Origin: Silene conica
Taxonomy: Eukaryota; Streptophyta; Magnoliopsida; Caryophyllales; Caryophyllaceae
Reading direction: 5' to 3'
NCBI GenBank assembly: GCA_029255685.2
Contig: CM055320.2
Span: forward strand, 9,720,614 to 9,784,613
DNA length: 64,000 bases
Shown here: positions 43,444 to 54,118 of the stretch, one piece after another
Layout of the letters: each line of letters opens with the position of its first letter
Position numbering within the stretch: position 1 is the stretch's first letter
Translations under genes and position numbers: made by a program
The notes under the pieces: model-generated
What the model was told of the DNA's origin: nothing
Databases searched by the model: none
Seen by the model: the letters and a program-made list of their open reading frames with translations, nothing else

Positions 43444-45129
43444 CTAATTAATAGTGATGATATTGTTATTTAGATCACGCAAACCATTAGAGGAATCACG
43501 CTGATCCTGATTTTCTGCCCTTAGAAACTCCTCCTCCTCAAGCCTTTGCTTCTCTCCTCCCGGATAAAAATAAAACACAGGTAAACCCTCAGGTGGTGGT
43601 GCAAAAAGCTGATTGTACCCCCTATTTTCATGAGAAATAACTGTGTTTAACCCCCCAGAAGCCACACGACCCGCTATAGTACTCTGAATTTGTACATCTC
43701 GATCATACACCTCAAGCCCCCCAAACTCAGCCATAGAAGCAACATAAGGATCAATAAAAGGATCTTGATCCATAACCATATTCTGCGGAATAGCCACTGG
43801 CCCAGTCCCTCCAAAATCCTCATTTGCAGTATGAAAACCATCATTTCCATCCTCATCCTCCAACCACCCCCCAAAACCAGTCCTTGTCCTCCCTATCTGC
43901 TCTTGAGAACCTCCAGAGGTTCCAATAATCTCTTGCTGCACCCCAACCTGATCTTGAACCCCACTCCCTCCTTCGGTATTCGACAGAACACCCGGGCCAG
44001 CTTGGAAAAGCACAGCACCCGCAAAGGGCTGTGCAGTAACTGTAAATCGCATCCCCGGATGTACACGACCAGCTGGTGTGGTCCCAATATCAAAATCAAC
44101 GAGCCTCTCCTCTCCAGCCTCCTCCAACCTTCTATTCCTCCTAGCTCTTGAAGACCCCCCTTTAACCTTGGATGAAGTAAACTTTGTGGTGGAAGGAGTT
44201 GCACGCAAATCCAAGTTGAACATCGTATGGCATGTTTCAGCTTGAAATACGACAAAACCTCTCTCAGAAGTTTTCTCAAGCATAGTCTTGATGTTACCAA
44301 CTACCGATAAAATAGGATCCTTACATTGTGTAGCACGGTGACCAATCTTCCCGCACCTAACACAGTACTTAAAGATTTCTTCATATTGGAATTGTATCCA
44401 CAATAGGTTGCCATCTCCAAGAGCCAGAAAAAATCCCGGAACCAATGGTTCATTAAGCTTCACACAGGCCCTGACACGCAAATAATCATTCCTGGGCACA
44501 AAGTCAAATTCCTCAACCCTAAATTGTTCACTAAGTAAGTTCCCCACAACATGCCCCACGTGAACTGATAAATACTCGAATGGCAATCCACACACCCGCA
44601 CCCACATTTCCGCAAAAGGAAACCTCACTGTCCTAGGAACAGTGTCAGGGTACCATTTTGCAAAAACCATAACAGCCCCATCCAAAGTTGCCGTACTTCG
44701 GTTCAAAAGAGCATCCACATCCTCAGCTTCATCACAATGTAAGATATATAATTCTCTCATCACGAACACTGTGATCTTTCCCTTCATATCCCATTTCTTC
44801 CTAATAAGACTACTTACTTTAGAAGCCTCGAAAACCCGATAGTCCACCAGGAATCCAATCAGACACCGACCCCAGAACTCACGAGACTTACCTAAAGAAC
44901 GCGGATCAATATTCACCACCCCCCCAGTACGGGGAAAATGCCATGCATTGGCATGCATGGGGTTTCTAGGATCAAAACCCTCGTTTGGATTGTCTGGAGT
45001 TGCCTCAGAATGATTGAGATTATAAGAAGGATGAAGATTTTCATTAGTATCGGAAGCTCTCAAACCTCCCTGAGTTCCCGACCCCCTACTCCCTCCCATA
45101 TACCTCCCAAATTGATGTTCGAAATCCAT
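43444..45129 (-). CDS. LINE ORF1: DUF4283 and CCHC zinc knuckle (561 aa)
   Basis: ATG at 45129. A DUF4283-type region (FWGRCLIGFLVDYRVFEASK to WVRVCGLPFEYLS) precedes the zinc knuckle CVRCGKIGHRATQC at about residues 256-269, after which the protein is Gly/Glu-rich. ORF1 proteins of plant L1 elements bind their RNA. It ends with TAG at 43444-43446. Confidence 0.85.
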   Translation of the reverse strand: MDFEHQFGRYMGGSRGSGTQGGLRASDTNENLHPSYNLNHSEATPDNPNEGFDPRNPMHANAWHFPRTGGVVNIDPRSLGKSREFWGRCLIGFLVDYRVFEASKVSSLIRKKWDMKGKITVFVMRELYILHCDEAEDVDALLNRSTATLDGAVMVFAKWYPDTVPRTVRFPFAEMWVRVCGLPFEYLSVHVGHVVGNLLSEQFRVEEFDFVPRNDYLRVRACVKLNEPLVPGFFLALGDGNLLWIQFQYEEIFKYCVRCGKIGHRATQCKDPILSVVGNIKTMLEKTSERGFVVFQAETCHTMFNLDLRATPSTTKFTSSKVKGGSSRARRNRRLEEAGEERLVDFDIGTTPAGRVHPGMRFTVTAQPFAGAVLFQAGPGVLSNTEGGSGVQDQVGVQQEIIGTSGGSQEQIGRTRTGFGGWLEDEDGNDGFHTANEDFGGTGPVAIPQNMVMDQDPFIDPYVASMAEFGGLEVYDRDVQIQSTIAGRVASGGLNTVISHENRGYNQLFAPPPEGLPVFYFYPGGEKQRLEEEEFLRAENQDQRDSSNGLRDLNNNIITIN

Positions 45130-45838
45130 ACTTATTTGATATAAAATGTACTTGAAAAAAGTTGAGATGGAAATGAATGAAGTTCATCAGAAAAACCCCT
45201 CTTTTATAGAGCCTCACAAAAAACCCTAAACGGAAATCCCCAATCAGCTACCACCTCAAAACCCTAAAAAGCAAAAACTAATTAAATTGCTCTTAGACAC
45301 ATATCTCAATCCGCGCAAAATCTTGTCAGACCATGATTACAAAGGATTTAATGCGTGATTAATTTGTTAACCGTGTAAAGAGAAGCTGAAGAGCCCCAAA
45401 ATCCTTCCCAAAACCAAGAAACCTCTGACACTAACGCCTTGGAAACCTCTCCTACCCAATCAGACGGATGAGAAAACACTCATTAACCTCGCCACCCGAG
45501 CTACCCAATTAGAAGGAAAGCTTAACGTGTAACAAAACAGCTCAATGATCACCTATTATCTGTGATTTTCAAGATCCGCTTCCTATTAACCCTAAAACGA
45601 GAGAAAACACAATAGCTTAAGCTAAGCCAACCCAGTCATGATGATAATTATTTGGAGAATCAAACTTTGATTTTTGTAGTTGTAAATTAAAATGAGATTG
45701 AAAAGAAGTAAAATTTTTATGATTTTTTAAAAAATTATCTGATGAAAAACTCTCAGCTTTGGAGAGGAAAAGCTCTCTATATTTTAGAGAGAGAAAGTAA
45801 CTATTGCCCAACTCGGATAAAGCAACCAAACATAGACA
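45130..45838 (-). promoter_or_regulatory. LINE 5' leader / internal promoter region
   Basis: About 700 bp between the target duplication and ORF1, carrying AAACCCTAA and AAAACCCTAAAA words. L1-type elements carry their promoter here; function is inferred from position. Confidence 0.5.
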
Positions 45839-46165
45839 GAGAATGATATGGTTGATTTGAGGTTTCCGTACAAAAAAACGAGATGGTCATTCGAAAATTT
45901 AAGATCAAAGTTATGGTTGATTTGAGATTTTGAACGAAAAAAAACCCGACAAAACATTCCCACCTTCTCAAATTATAGAGTGAGCGATGAAATAATCATT
46001 CTAGAATAAAAATTGACCAATCTTATCGATCTCAAAGTTATGGTCAATTGAATTTTTTATATCGATAAAAAGTGCATGTTAGGTATGAAAATCAAACATG
46101 AAGAGTATTATGTACATAAACTTAAGATATTGGGTACTATGTGCAAAGTGACAAAGTTCAAAGAT

Positions 46166-47874
46166 ACCACGGAATTATCCGAAAATTCAATATCCTAAAT
46201 TTAAATTCGATAGCCAAATGTTTCATGTGTTAGCGGAGTATTTTGGATTATGAACCATAAACATAGATCATGTACTTTTTTGTTAACTTTCCTAAAACTT
46301 CTTTTATTTAAAGATTACTTGAACTTGTAATTTCATGTGCTAGAATAATTTGATATGAGACAATAAGAAGTATAGGCCAAATGTATTGATTTCAAAATCA
46401 TTATACATAAAGCATGTATTTTCCGAAGAGTTTGATCCAACTTAAGCTAGATTTATTGTATTTATGTTGCATAAATACGTGTCAAGTTATTTAAGCATTA
46501 GAGTGATTTAGATGTTGATGTTATTGAACATTTCATTTACCTGCCTAGCTAGTACATAATGTGTGTCAATGTTATGATTGTTTGGCTTACGTTGGTATGA
46601 TTATTACTATTTCAGATTTTCATAATTAGAAATTACAATTTGTCTTTTGCCAGAGTTGTTCAATGTATTATGAAGACTCTAATCTAGGATTAATAGACAA
46701 AATACTTGAATTGCAAAATGATCATTTTTTTCTACAACAATAACCATGATTATTGAAGATTAATGAGCATGAGCTTGGATTGGATAAACATTTTGCTCAA
46801 TCCTATTGAATTTTGACATTTAAAGGTATAGTTTTCACCCTAAAGAACCAATTATTATATTTAATAAATTTTAACTTCCAAGTTCCTATGTCTATAATTA
46901 TCGAGTTTCATTTTCAGAAATTTAATTAATCACTTTACTTCATTATCTCATTTATTTGCTTACTTTTTTTATAAGAGGTTTTTTAATTAAGTGGACAAAA
47001 GTAAAATTGCCGATGGGGTAAGCTAGAGAGGGAGTATGCTCTAATGATATATGGACGGATGGACCACATATGTGGTCTTTTGTAGAACTTGGTGATCGAG
47101 GTCGGCCACAATTTGATTGAAAATTTTTAAGAAAAAAATTTATTTTTAATTGAAACGAGTTGAAATAAATTGAATAAAGTTAAGCTAAATTACATTAAAT
47201 CGAGTGGAGTGGAGTTGAGTTGGAGTAAGAGTTAATTTTGTGAAAAAGACAAAATGAGTTAATGACACATAAGAATACAGTAAGTCTCACTTAAGACGAT
47301 CCGTATGAAGCTTAAAATAGGTTAAATACTAGCAAATGGTGGTAATAAAGACAAAATATATATTTAACCCGTATTACGTTTAAGACGAATAATGACGGTG
47401 TAAGACGAAGATTTGTGTACAAAATAATCATGCATTATTTGCCATCTTACAAATAGTGATGAAGCTCATACACGTACAGCATCCGAGCACCACATATCAT
47501 GTGGATATAGTTTATTTGGATTTTCATTTTGTTCACCAACGACACCATCCATTCATGATTTACCAATTTTGTGTCGAAAATTTCCACACACAACCCGTGA
47601 AAATAAAAGGAATAATAATCACCTTATCCATCCTAAAATTTCAAATCTCATCCATAAATAAAACGTAAAATCTCATCCATAAATTGTAAATTTAGTTACA
47701 GGGAAATACCACCTAACAACCACAATATTTTGTTTAAAGTCATGTTTTTTTACTTAATTTCAATTTATATTATTTTAGTTTAGATCTGTTCAGTTCAATT
47801 TAACTTCATTCGATTCAACTTCATTCAGTTCAGTTCAGTTTTTCTCTTCACAAATTAACGATTTGGGTAAGTTT
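46166..47874. other. AT-rich intergenic DNA
   Basis: No gene recognised. About 47145-47300 belongs to a dispersed repeat (GAGTTGGAGT and AGTTAATTTT words, then CTCACTTAAGACGATCCG) that is also found in the intron of the thioredoxin gene at 51475-51720. Confidence 0.45.
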
Positions 47875-48311
47875 TAGACTCTGTTTGGTAAAACGAGCTG
47901 AAAAGCTACCTTAAACCTGGAAATATACCTAAACACTCAAAGTGTAGCTGAAACCTGAAAAGGTAGCGGATAAGGTAGCTGAAAATTAGGACTTGATAAG
48001 CTGACTGATTATATAAAAAATTGTTTGACAAACTAACTGAAAAGATAGCTTATTTTGGTGAAATGACATAAAAGGATATAATAATTATTTACCATATTAT
48101 CAATTGAAGGATAAAATGGTAATATAACCTAAAACCAGGTACCAGAAATCTAAAATGCTACCTTATGTAGCATTTCATTTTAGGTAGTTTATTTGACCAA
48201 ATAAGCTATTTGTCAAACACTACCAAAAAAAATAAGCTACCTAATTCTTTTGGCAAAAAAGTTATTTCAGACAAATCAGGTACCTAAAGTGCACTGTCAA
48301 ACGGAGCCTTA
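47875..48311. mobile_element. hAT-like MITE
   Basis: The ends are imperfect inverted repeats (TTAGACTCTGTTTG at left; inverse of TAAGGCTCCGTTTG at right), the common GGCTCCGTTTG terminus of plant hAT MITEs. The interior is rich in self-complementary AGGTAGCTTATTT/ATTTGACCAAATAAGC words. The target duplication is unclear. Confidence 0.5.
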
Positions 48312-50067
48312 GAGGGAGAGATAAGGGGGAATTTTTTTAATTTGATTTTTAACAAAGGGCGAGATTAGAATAATAGAGGTAGAGCGTGCGACATTTAGCA
48401 AATACGTTCTAAATTTTGATTAAGTAAGTCTCCTCAGAGACGATTTCTCGATAAATTTATTGGTAATAAGCCAAATACAAACAAATGAAAAAATGATACA
48501 AAACGTATTAAAATAGGTATATATACTACATAATGAAGTACTAATAAAAATGGTTATCATATATGATAAATTTGGTACAATTGTTATGAAAACATGTACC
48601 AAATGAAAAATACATTTTAAGTTATAATCAATAATGGAAATGGGTAAAAACAATATATAAAAAGGGACGATAAAAATAATCTCTTAATAACTTAGTGAGA
48701 TATTATCTCTGTTTGTGTGGAAACAAACACAATAACTTAAAGTACCACGAAGGTCGTAACTACCCTCTTACATTTTGTGATCCACCATTTAATGCAATGG
48801 TTTGAGCCACGGTTGCAAATGTGTAATCTAATAAGCACCGCTAACTTACTTATGCGGATTATAATTTAGTGTTCAAGAATGGATGATATAATTCTCAAAC
48901 TTAAACATGGAAATCTCCCACGATACTTATATATCAGGAAATATTCAATAACACAACATCAACTATACTCTTCAGAAGGTTACCCATGGTTGCTAAATTA
49001 AAAATTAAGAGATAGATGACAGATTGACCCTATGATCGGATGAGCTCGTTGTGGTAAGTCTAATGCTAATGCTAATTTAATGCAAGCCTAATAATCTACA
49101 ATCCAAGCATACACTAAGTTGTAGTTGTTTTTTGAGTTATGTGTTATTGTTCGATAAACGAATGTTTTCCTTATTGACAATATCTGATTCCTTTGTAACA
49201 TCCCCTAGCCCAACATTCTTCTTCTAAATAAATCTAAAACTAGGTCAAATTACTTATTATTTAGTTAATAAACCTCAAAACCCCTTAAAAATTAAAATAA
49301 TAAATTGAGTAACTTAACTAAATTGAGCATCGGCTCTAAAATTTTCGTGATTTTGACTTTCCGAGGGTGCGATAAGAGGACCACCTATCTCTTTTGGAGT
49401 AAATTGTTGATGAAGTCGGCCAAATAAAAAAGAAAAAGTAGCATTATCATGAAAGTGCAATCATCCAAAATGGTGATGGAGCTCCAGCTCCTACACGTAC
49501 ACCATCCGGTCACCTCATATCAATACGGATAATATTTCTGGTTTTTGGATTTTTCGGTTTGTTCACCCAACCAACAAACTTCATCCATTCATGTTTTACC
49601 CAATTACATAGGGGTTCCGTACTAAACCGAACCAAAAAATCGATATTCCCAAAATCGTATATTTTCAAGGTTTGATTGCCCGAACCGTTTTGACAAAGCG
49701 GTTCAGTGAACCGAACCATTACATTATTAATGGATACGGTTCGGTTAAGGTTCACAATTTTAGAAAAGAGGTTTACCGAATCGAACTGTTTTACAAAAAA
49801 TTAAAAAATTATAAAAAAGTGTTCTCGTTTAATTTAATTTTCCAAGGATTTACAAATTCAAAAATGGTTAAATTGATTAATATTAAAATTTTACTAATTA
49901 ACTTTATTGTTGACTATAATATAATAAAATTTTAATTAAAACAATAGATAAAATTCACGAAAATTAAAGAAAAAATATATTTAGCACGTTTATAGGTTAA
50001 CCGATAACCGAACTGCAAATAACACAGTGTGGTTTAGGTTCGGTGTTTTGCCAAACCGAACCGGGTG
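48312..50067. other. AT-rich intergenic DNA
   Basis: A stretch at about 49540-50060 is dense in CGGTTCGG/AACCGAACC words of both orientations and is probably repeat debris into which the next MITE inserted. No gene seen. Confidence 0.4.
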
Positions 50068-50075
50068 CGAATTGT

Positions 50076-50437
50076 CTAGGTAGCAAAGACACTTCTCTTA
50101 ATTAGTCGTCCCGTGTCCGACACTCAGACACCCGACGGCCAACACTCATTGGATACATGGCTAAACATATTATAGTTTAAACGAGTAATAAAATTTTAAA
50201 AAAGATTGATTAGAAGATGAGTTTTGGTGGAAAAATGAGAATTAATTATAGTAAAGGTCAAATTATACCTTTACTTATTTAGATTTAGCTTCAAATGCAT
50301 AATAAAAATAAAATTATACGTTATTAATAACCATAAAATATATATTTTATTATATGTAACTGTCGTGTCCCATATCCTAAATTTCACGGGATGCCGTGTC
50401 CCGTATCCGTGTCAGTGTCCGTTTTGGTGCTACCTAG
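50076..50437. mobile_element. hAT-type MITE with 8-bp target duplication
   Basis: 362 bp with inverted ends CTAGGTAGCA...TGCTACCTAG and subterminal CCGTGTCCG/CGGACAC words, flanked by the exact 8-bp direct repeat CGAATTGT (50068-50075, 50438-50445). An 8-bp duplication is diagnostic of the hAT superfamily. Non-coding. Confidence 0.85.
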
Positions 50438-50933
50438 CGAATTGTATTATGCGGTTTGAACATCCTACAATTTCATGCCTTAAATTTTCGAAAATAAAAA
50501 GAAATAAAAAAAGTAATAATAATAACAAAAACCTTATCCATCCTAAAATTTAATCTCGTAAAAATAAAAAATCTCATCCATAAAAATAAAAATACAAATA
50601 AAAAAGTAAAATCTGAATCACAAAAACCTAGACCAGCTGGGACAGGTGTCCTTATCCACTAAATTAACGGCCATCATCTTTGACACATTACAGAAGCAAA
50701 GTGAACAATTCTTATTTTATTTCTATAAATAAATTAAAACCATTGAAATTTCGCATTATTTTCCCAATTCAATTGAATTTCAAAAAAGTTCATAACTTTC
50801 TTCATTATTTTCAAATCTGACTTCTACCCATTTCTTCTCTCAAAACCAATTCCAAACCCTTTTCTCACTTTACTCAATTATTTTTTTTTTTTATTTCTGC
50901 AATTAATTTGGGGATTTTGATTTTGTTCATATT

Positions 50934-52890
50934 ATGGCTGGAATTCTTAGTAAATCAGCTATTTTTTCTCCGGTTTCTCATCATCATAATGATAATAAAG
51001 GTGGGATCTTTCCTGTTACATGTTCTGTTTCTGTTAAAAATCAAGGAAAATTTGTGGGGTACTCTTCTTTGAAGAGTGCTTTTAGTGGATTGAGATTAGC
51101 TGTTGATCGGGATGATAATCGGAAATCTCAACCAATTAAAGCTAAGGTTTGTGAAATTTTCTCGATCATTTTTTATGTTTCGTGTCAGGATTTGTAGTTA
51201 TTATGTAAGATAATCTCGAAAAAAGTCGTAAATTATTAGTAATACTGTAGATGGGTTGGAAATTAGAATTCATTTTCCCCGTATTTTGGATTGGATAAGG
51301 TCACTAACCAGTTTTGGTAATTTCAATTAATGAAATTTAATGAATTTTGGTTGTTGTTGCTTATTGATGATGATTGCTTTTTTGGATATTATTCTATTTA
51401 TATGTTCAATTGTAGAAGGATCGTAGACTAGCTTGTTGTAAAACCGTCTTACAGGTGACTTAAGTCCGGTTGAAACGAGCTGATTTGAATTAATTGGAGT
51501 ATACTTAATTAAACTAAATTAACTAAATTATGTGGAAATGAGTTGGAGTGAATTTAGTTGAATTAAAAGTTAATTTTATGAAGAGATTAATTTAAATAAA
51601 AACTAACGGAATATAGCTGAGCAAAATTGAAAGGAGCTCAAATTAAGCGAGTGAGAAAGAACAGGCCTTACTTATTGTAAAACCCGTCTTACATGAGACT
51701 CATTGTGTCTTCTTAGTAGAATCTGCTAGCTTTCTGCTTCTTTCGTTTATCCGATGCGTGAAGTAGTTGTTAGTTGTTTTGAACTGTGAATCGTGTATGC
51801 ATGAAGTAGCTATGTTGGTGAGGTCTCAATAAGACAATGTGTTTGAATTAGAAATGAAATGGAGGCCTCAAACGGCTCACGACTGAGCCATGTTCAACTA
51901 TATGGAGTCTTGCAAAACCGTCAAATATTTATTTGGTTTCGGTTTGGTGTTGAATAGAATCAGACTGAGACTTGATCTGTGTTGGCATCTGGTTCTTGGT
52001 TTGTCGTTCTATATTGAAGTATTTGTTTGTGATACAGATGGGTCTAGGAATTGCTAAAGCACTCAGATGGTGGGATAAAGGACTTCAACCAAACATGAAA
52101 GAGATAACTTCTGCAGAAGACTTGGTGAATTCCTTGCGTAAAGCGGGGGATCAGTTAGTCGTGGTCGACTTTTTCTCTCCTGGATGTGGAGGATGCAAAG
52201 CTCTTCATCCTAAGGTATTAAATCCCACCTGTATTTCTGGAAAGATGAGTTGAATCCTTAATACTTTGCGCGTGTAATTGATGATTTGATGATGATGTTT
52301 TTTCCAGATATGTCAGTTGGCAGAGATGAATCCTGAAGTCCAGTTTCTTCAGGTCAATTATGAGGAGCATAAGTCAATGTGCTATAGCCTGAATGTTCAT
52401 GTCCTTCCCTTCTTCCGGTTTTATAGAGGTTCGGCAGGCCGCGTTTGTAGCTTCAGCTGTACTAATGCCACGGTGAGTTCTGTCACTCTAACCTGTCCAC
52501 TTCGATATGTTTCCAAAATTTGATTTTAAGCTTCGTCATTGAATTAAAATGGAAACTCTCATTTGTCATCTCGATCAACAATTCTGATGTTTCCTATTAT
52601 TGCAGATTAAAAAGTTCAAGGATGCGCTAGCCAAGTATAGCCCACCAGGGTGCAGCTTGGGGCCAGCAAAGGGGCTCGAGGAGAAGGAGCTTCTTGCTCT
52701 GGCTGCCAACAAAGAGCTTTCATTCACATACACCCCCGAACCCGTCCAACCTGAACCCACACCCATGCATCAAGAAGTCCTAGCCGCGGCAGAACCAACT
52801 CCTTCAAAGACAACCCTTCCTTATCCATCAACCACTGTGATGTCTCCCCGAGACAGCGAGGAGAGAACATTGGTCACAGCCGAGAGATGA
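50934..52890 (+). CDS. ACHT4: Atypical Cys-His-rich thioredoxin, chloroplast (ACHT4-like), 4 exons, 279 aa
   Basis: Exons 50934-51146, 52038-52214, 52308-52472 and 52606-52890; all introns are GT-AG and phase 0. Exon 1 (71 aa) is Ser-rich and basic like a chloroplast transit peptide. The thioredoxin fold includes VVVDFFSPGCGGCKALHPK with the redox pair Cys121-Gly-Gly-Cys124, where canonical thioredoxins have WCGPC. The family signature LAEMNPEVQFLQVNYEEHKS, cis-Pro segment NVHVLPFFRFYRG and CSFSCTNATIKKF follow. The Pro/Thr-rich tail ends TLVTAER. ACHT proteins pass oxidising equivalents from 2-Cys peroxiredoxin to chloroplast targets; ACHT4 is linked to ADP-glucose pyrophosphorylase control. 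The exact paralogue is inferred. Intron 1 carries a dispersed repeat. Confidence 0.92.
51425..51720. repeat. Dispersed repeat in ACHT intron 1
   Basis: Bounded by direct copies of TTGTAAAACCGTCTTACA-like sequence (about 51436 and 51680). The interior resembles 47145-47300. Its class is unknown; it may be a short non-autonomous element. Confidence 0.45.
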
Positions 52891-53709
52891 TACGTTAGGG
52901 GTTTCACAGCAAAATGAAGCTAAATACTTGTACAGCGGTTTATTCTTCGCTTTGTTTAGAAGTTCTATTAGCGTGAGCAGCGGCTTTTGGGGTGGTTTTT
53001 TTGCAGTCCAAGCTGCGTGGCTATCTAGACTGTCTGCATTATGCAGCCTCTAGATTATATAGATTTAGTAGTAAGATATCTTACATAGGAAATGAGTGCA
53101 AGCTTGCTTAGAGCAACGCAATCGTGTGGTTTTTAATGTTTGCCCGTTTAAATTTAGTGTGTATGTTATGTTCTCTCCCTTGTGATGGGTGAGAGTATGT
53201 ATTGCTACTACCTTCATCTTAAACTCTATCTGTTCTATGATTTTTTTTGTCTCCGCTACAGTATCTTTTCGGTTTTCTGTGGTTTCCTATGGGAAGGGTC
53301 AAAATCTTGCCCGATAAATTATTGAGATTCGCCGTGATCCATCTGTGATGGCCGATTAAGCCGGTTATACCGCAATCCTTGCTACCGATACCGAGATGAA
53401 TGGGATGTGTGTCCTAATTTGATGGACTTGAGAGTTAAGACTTGAGTAGTACAAGGCTCTTCGTTATTGCAACACCTGCTATTAGGAGATGAATCACCAA
53501 CTGGGTATTACGGTTTTAAGGCGAAAGCTTTAGATCGTTCTTTCTAAACATCGTTTATCAAACTATCTTTGAGATACTGAAACAGCTGTTAGTTACATGG
53601 AGAATTCTCGATTAGCAAGTCGAGACTAGCTCTATTTCTGGAGTAAGGATTCTCCTTATTTCTCGAGATGTAAGTCCATTACTTCTCCGGTCTGATTAAA
53701 ACTGGGATT
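52891..53709. other. 3' flank of ACHT gene and spacer
   Basis: Probably 3' untranslated sequence to about 53150, then unassigned DNA. No gene recognised. Confidence 0.4.
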
Positions 53710-54118
53710 TGTTGGTAAAATGTTGCAACAACAATAATAGAATCGAAAAAATGAGAGAGAAGACAGAACCGAAAATCGTAGCGCCGTGGTAGGAGACCAC
53801 TGCCTTGGAAACTATTTTTCCGGTACGACCGTGGTGGCGATCAGCTAGTACTGGTAGTTCCCCAAGGTCAACACTACAGTCTCCACGCAGCTCCGCCAAC
53901 TCGGAACTGTGAGACTTGGAACGATTTAAAACAATTACCCAGAAAATAGATGAAAGCAGGAGAGATTTTGAGAGAGGAGTTGAGAGTGATTGTGATTTTT
54001 AGATTGCAGAGGAGGGTTTAAATAGGCAGGAACAAAAATCCTAAAGCAGAAAACCGCCTCCTCGAAAGCAGTAGTCATGGGCTGGAAGTGGGGAGAGAGA
54101 ATATATCACCTTCTAACA
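53710..54118 (-). repeat. Copia-type LTR (minus strand)
   Basis: 409 bp that on the minus strand starts TGTTAGAAGG, has a CCTATTTAAACCC TATA-like region followed by a pyrimidine-rich leader, and ends TTTTACCAACA. It lies beside the copia fossil and is probably its 3' LTR. No matching partner LTR is seen at the far side, and flanking duplications do not match. Confidence 0.65.

Larger units (their letters stand above)
38337..45838 (-). mobile_element. Full-length L1-type LINE
   Basis: About 7.5 kb on the minus strand, flanked by a perfect 15-bp target duplication GAGAATGATATGGTT (38322-38336, 45839-45853), with a poly(A) tail seen as a T run at 38337-38361. It has a 5' leader of about 700 bp, an ORF1 region with a CCHC knuckle, a second open stretch, and a 1390-codon ORF2 with endonuclease, reverse transcriptase and RNase H. 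The 3' untranslated region is only about 21 bp. The clean duplication and long open frames indicate a recent insertion. Confidence 0.93.
38163..46165. mobile_element. Older foldback element split by the LINE insertion
   Basis: Left flank of the LINE (about 38163-38240) and right flank (about 46085-46165, inverted) match over about 75 bp: both carry TTAAGTTTATG, GTTTGATTTTCA and TAACATGC in the same order after a GTCAnTTTnCAC start. Without the 7.5-kb LINE and its extra target copy, the element would be about 490 bp. It is non-coding and MITE-like. Confidence 0.55.

Noticed and set aside
45220-45270. AAACCCTAA words resembling plant telomere repeats.
   Set aside because: Only isolated copies in the LINE leader; likely promoter/leader words, not an interstitial telomere array.
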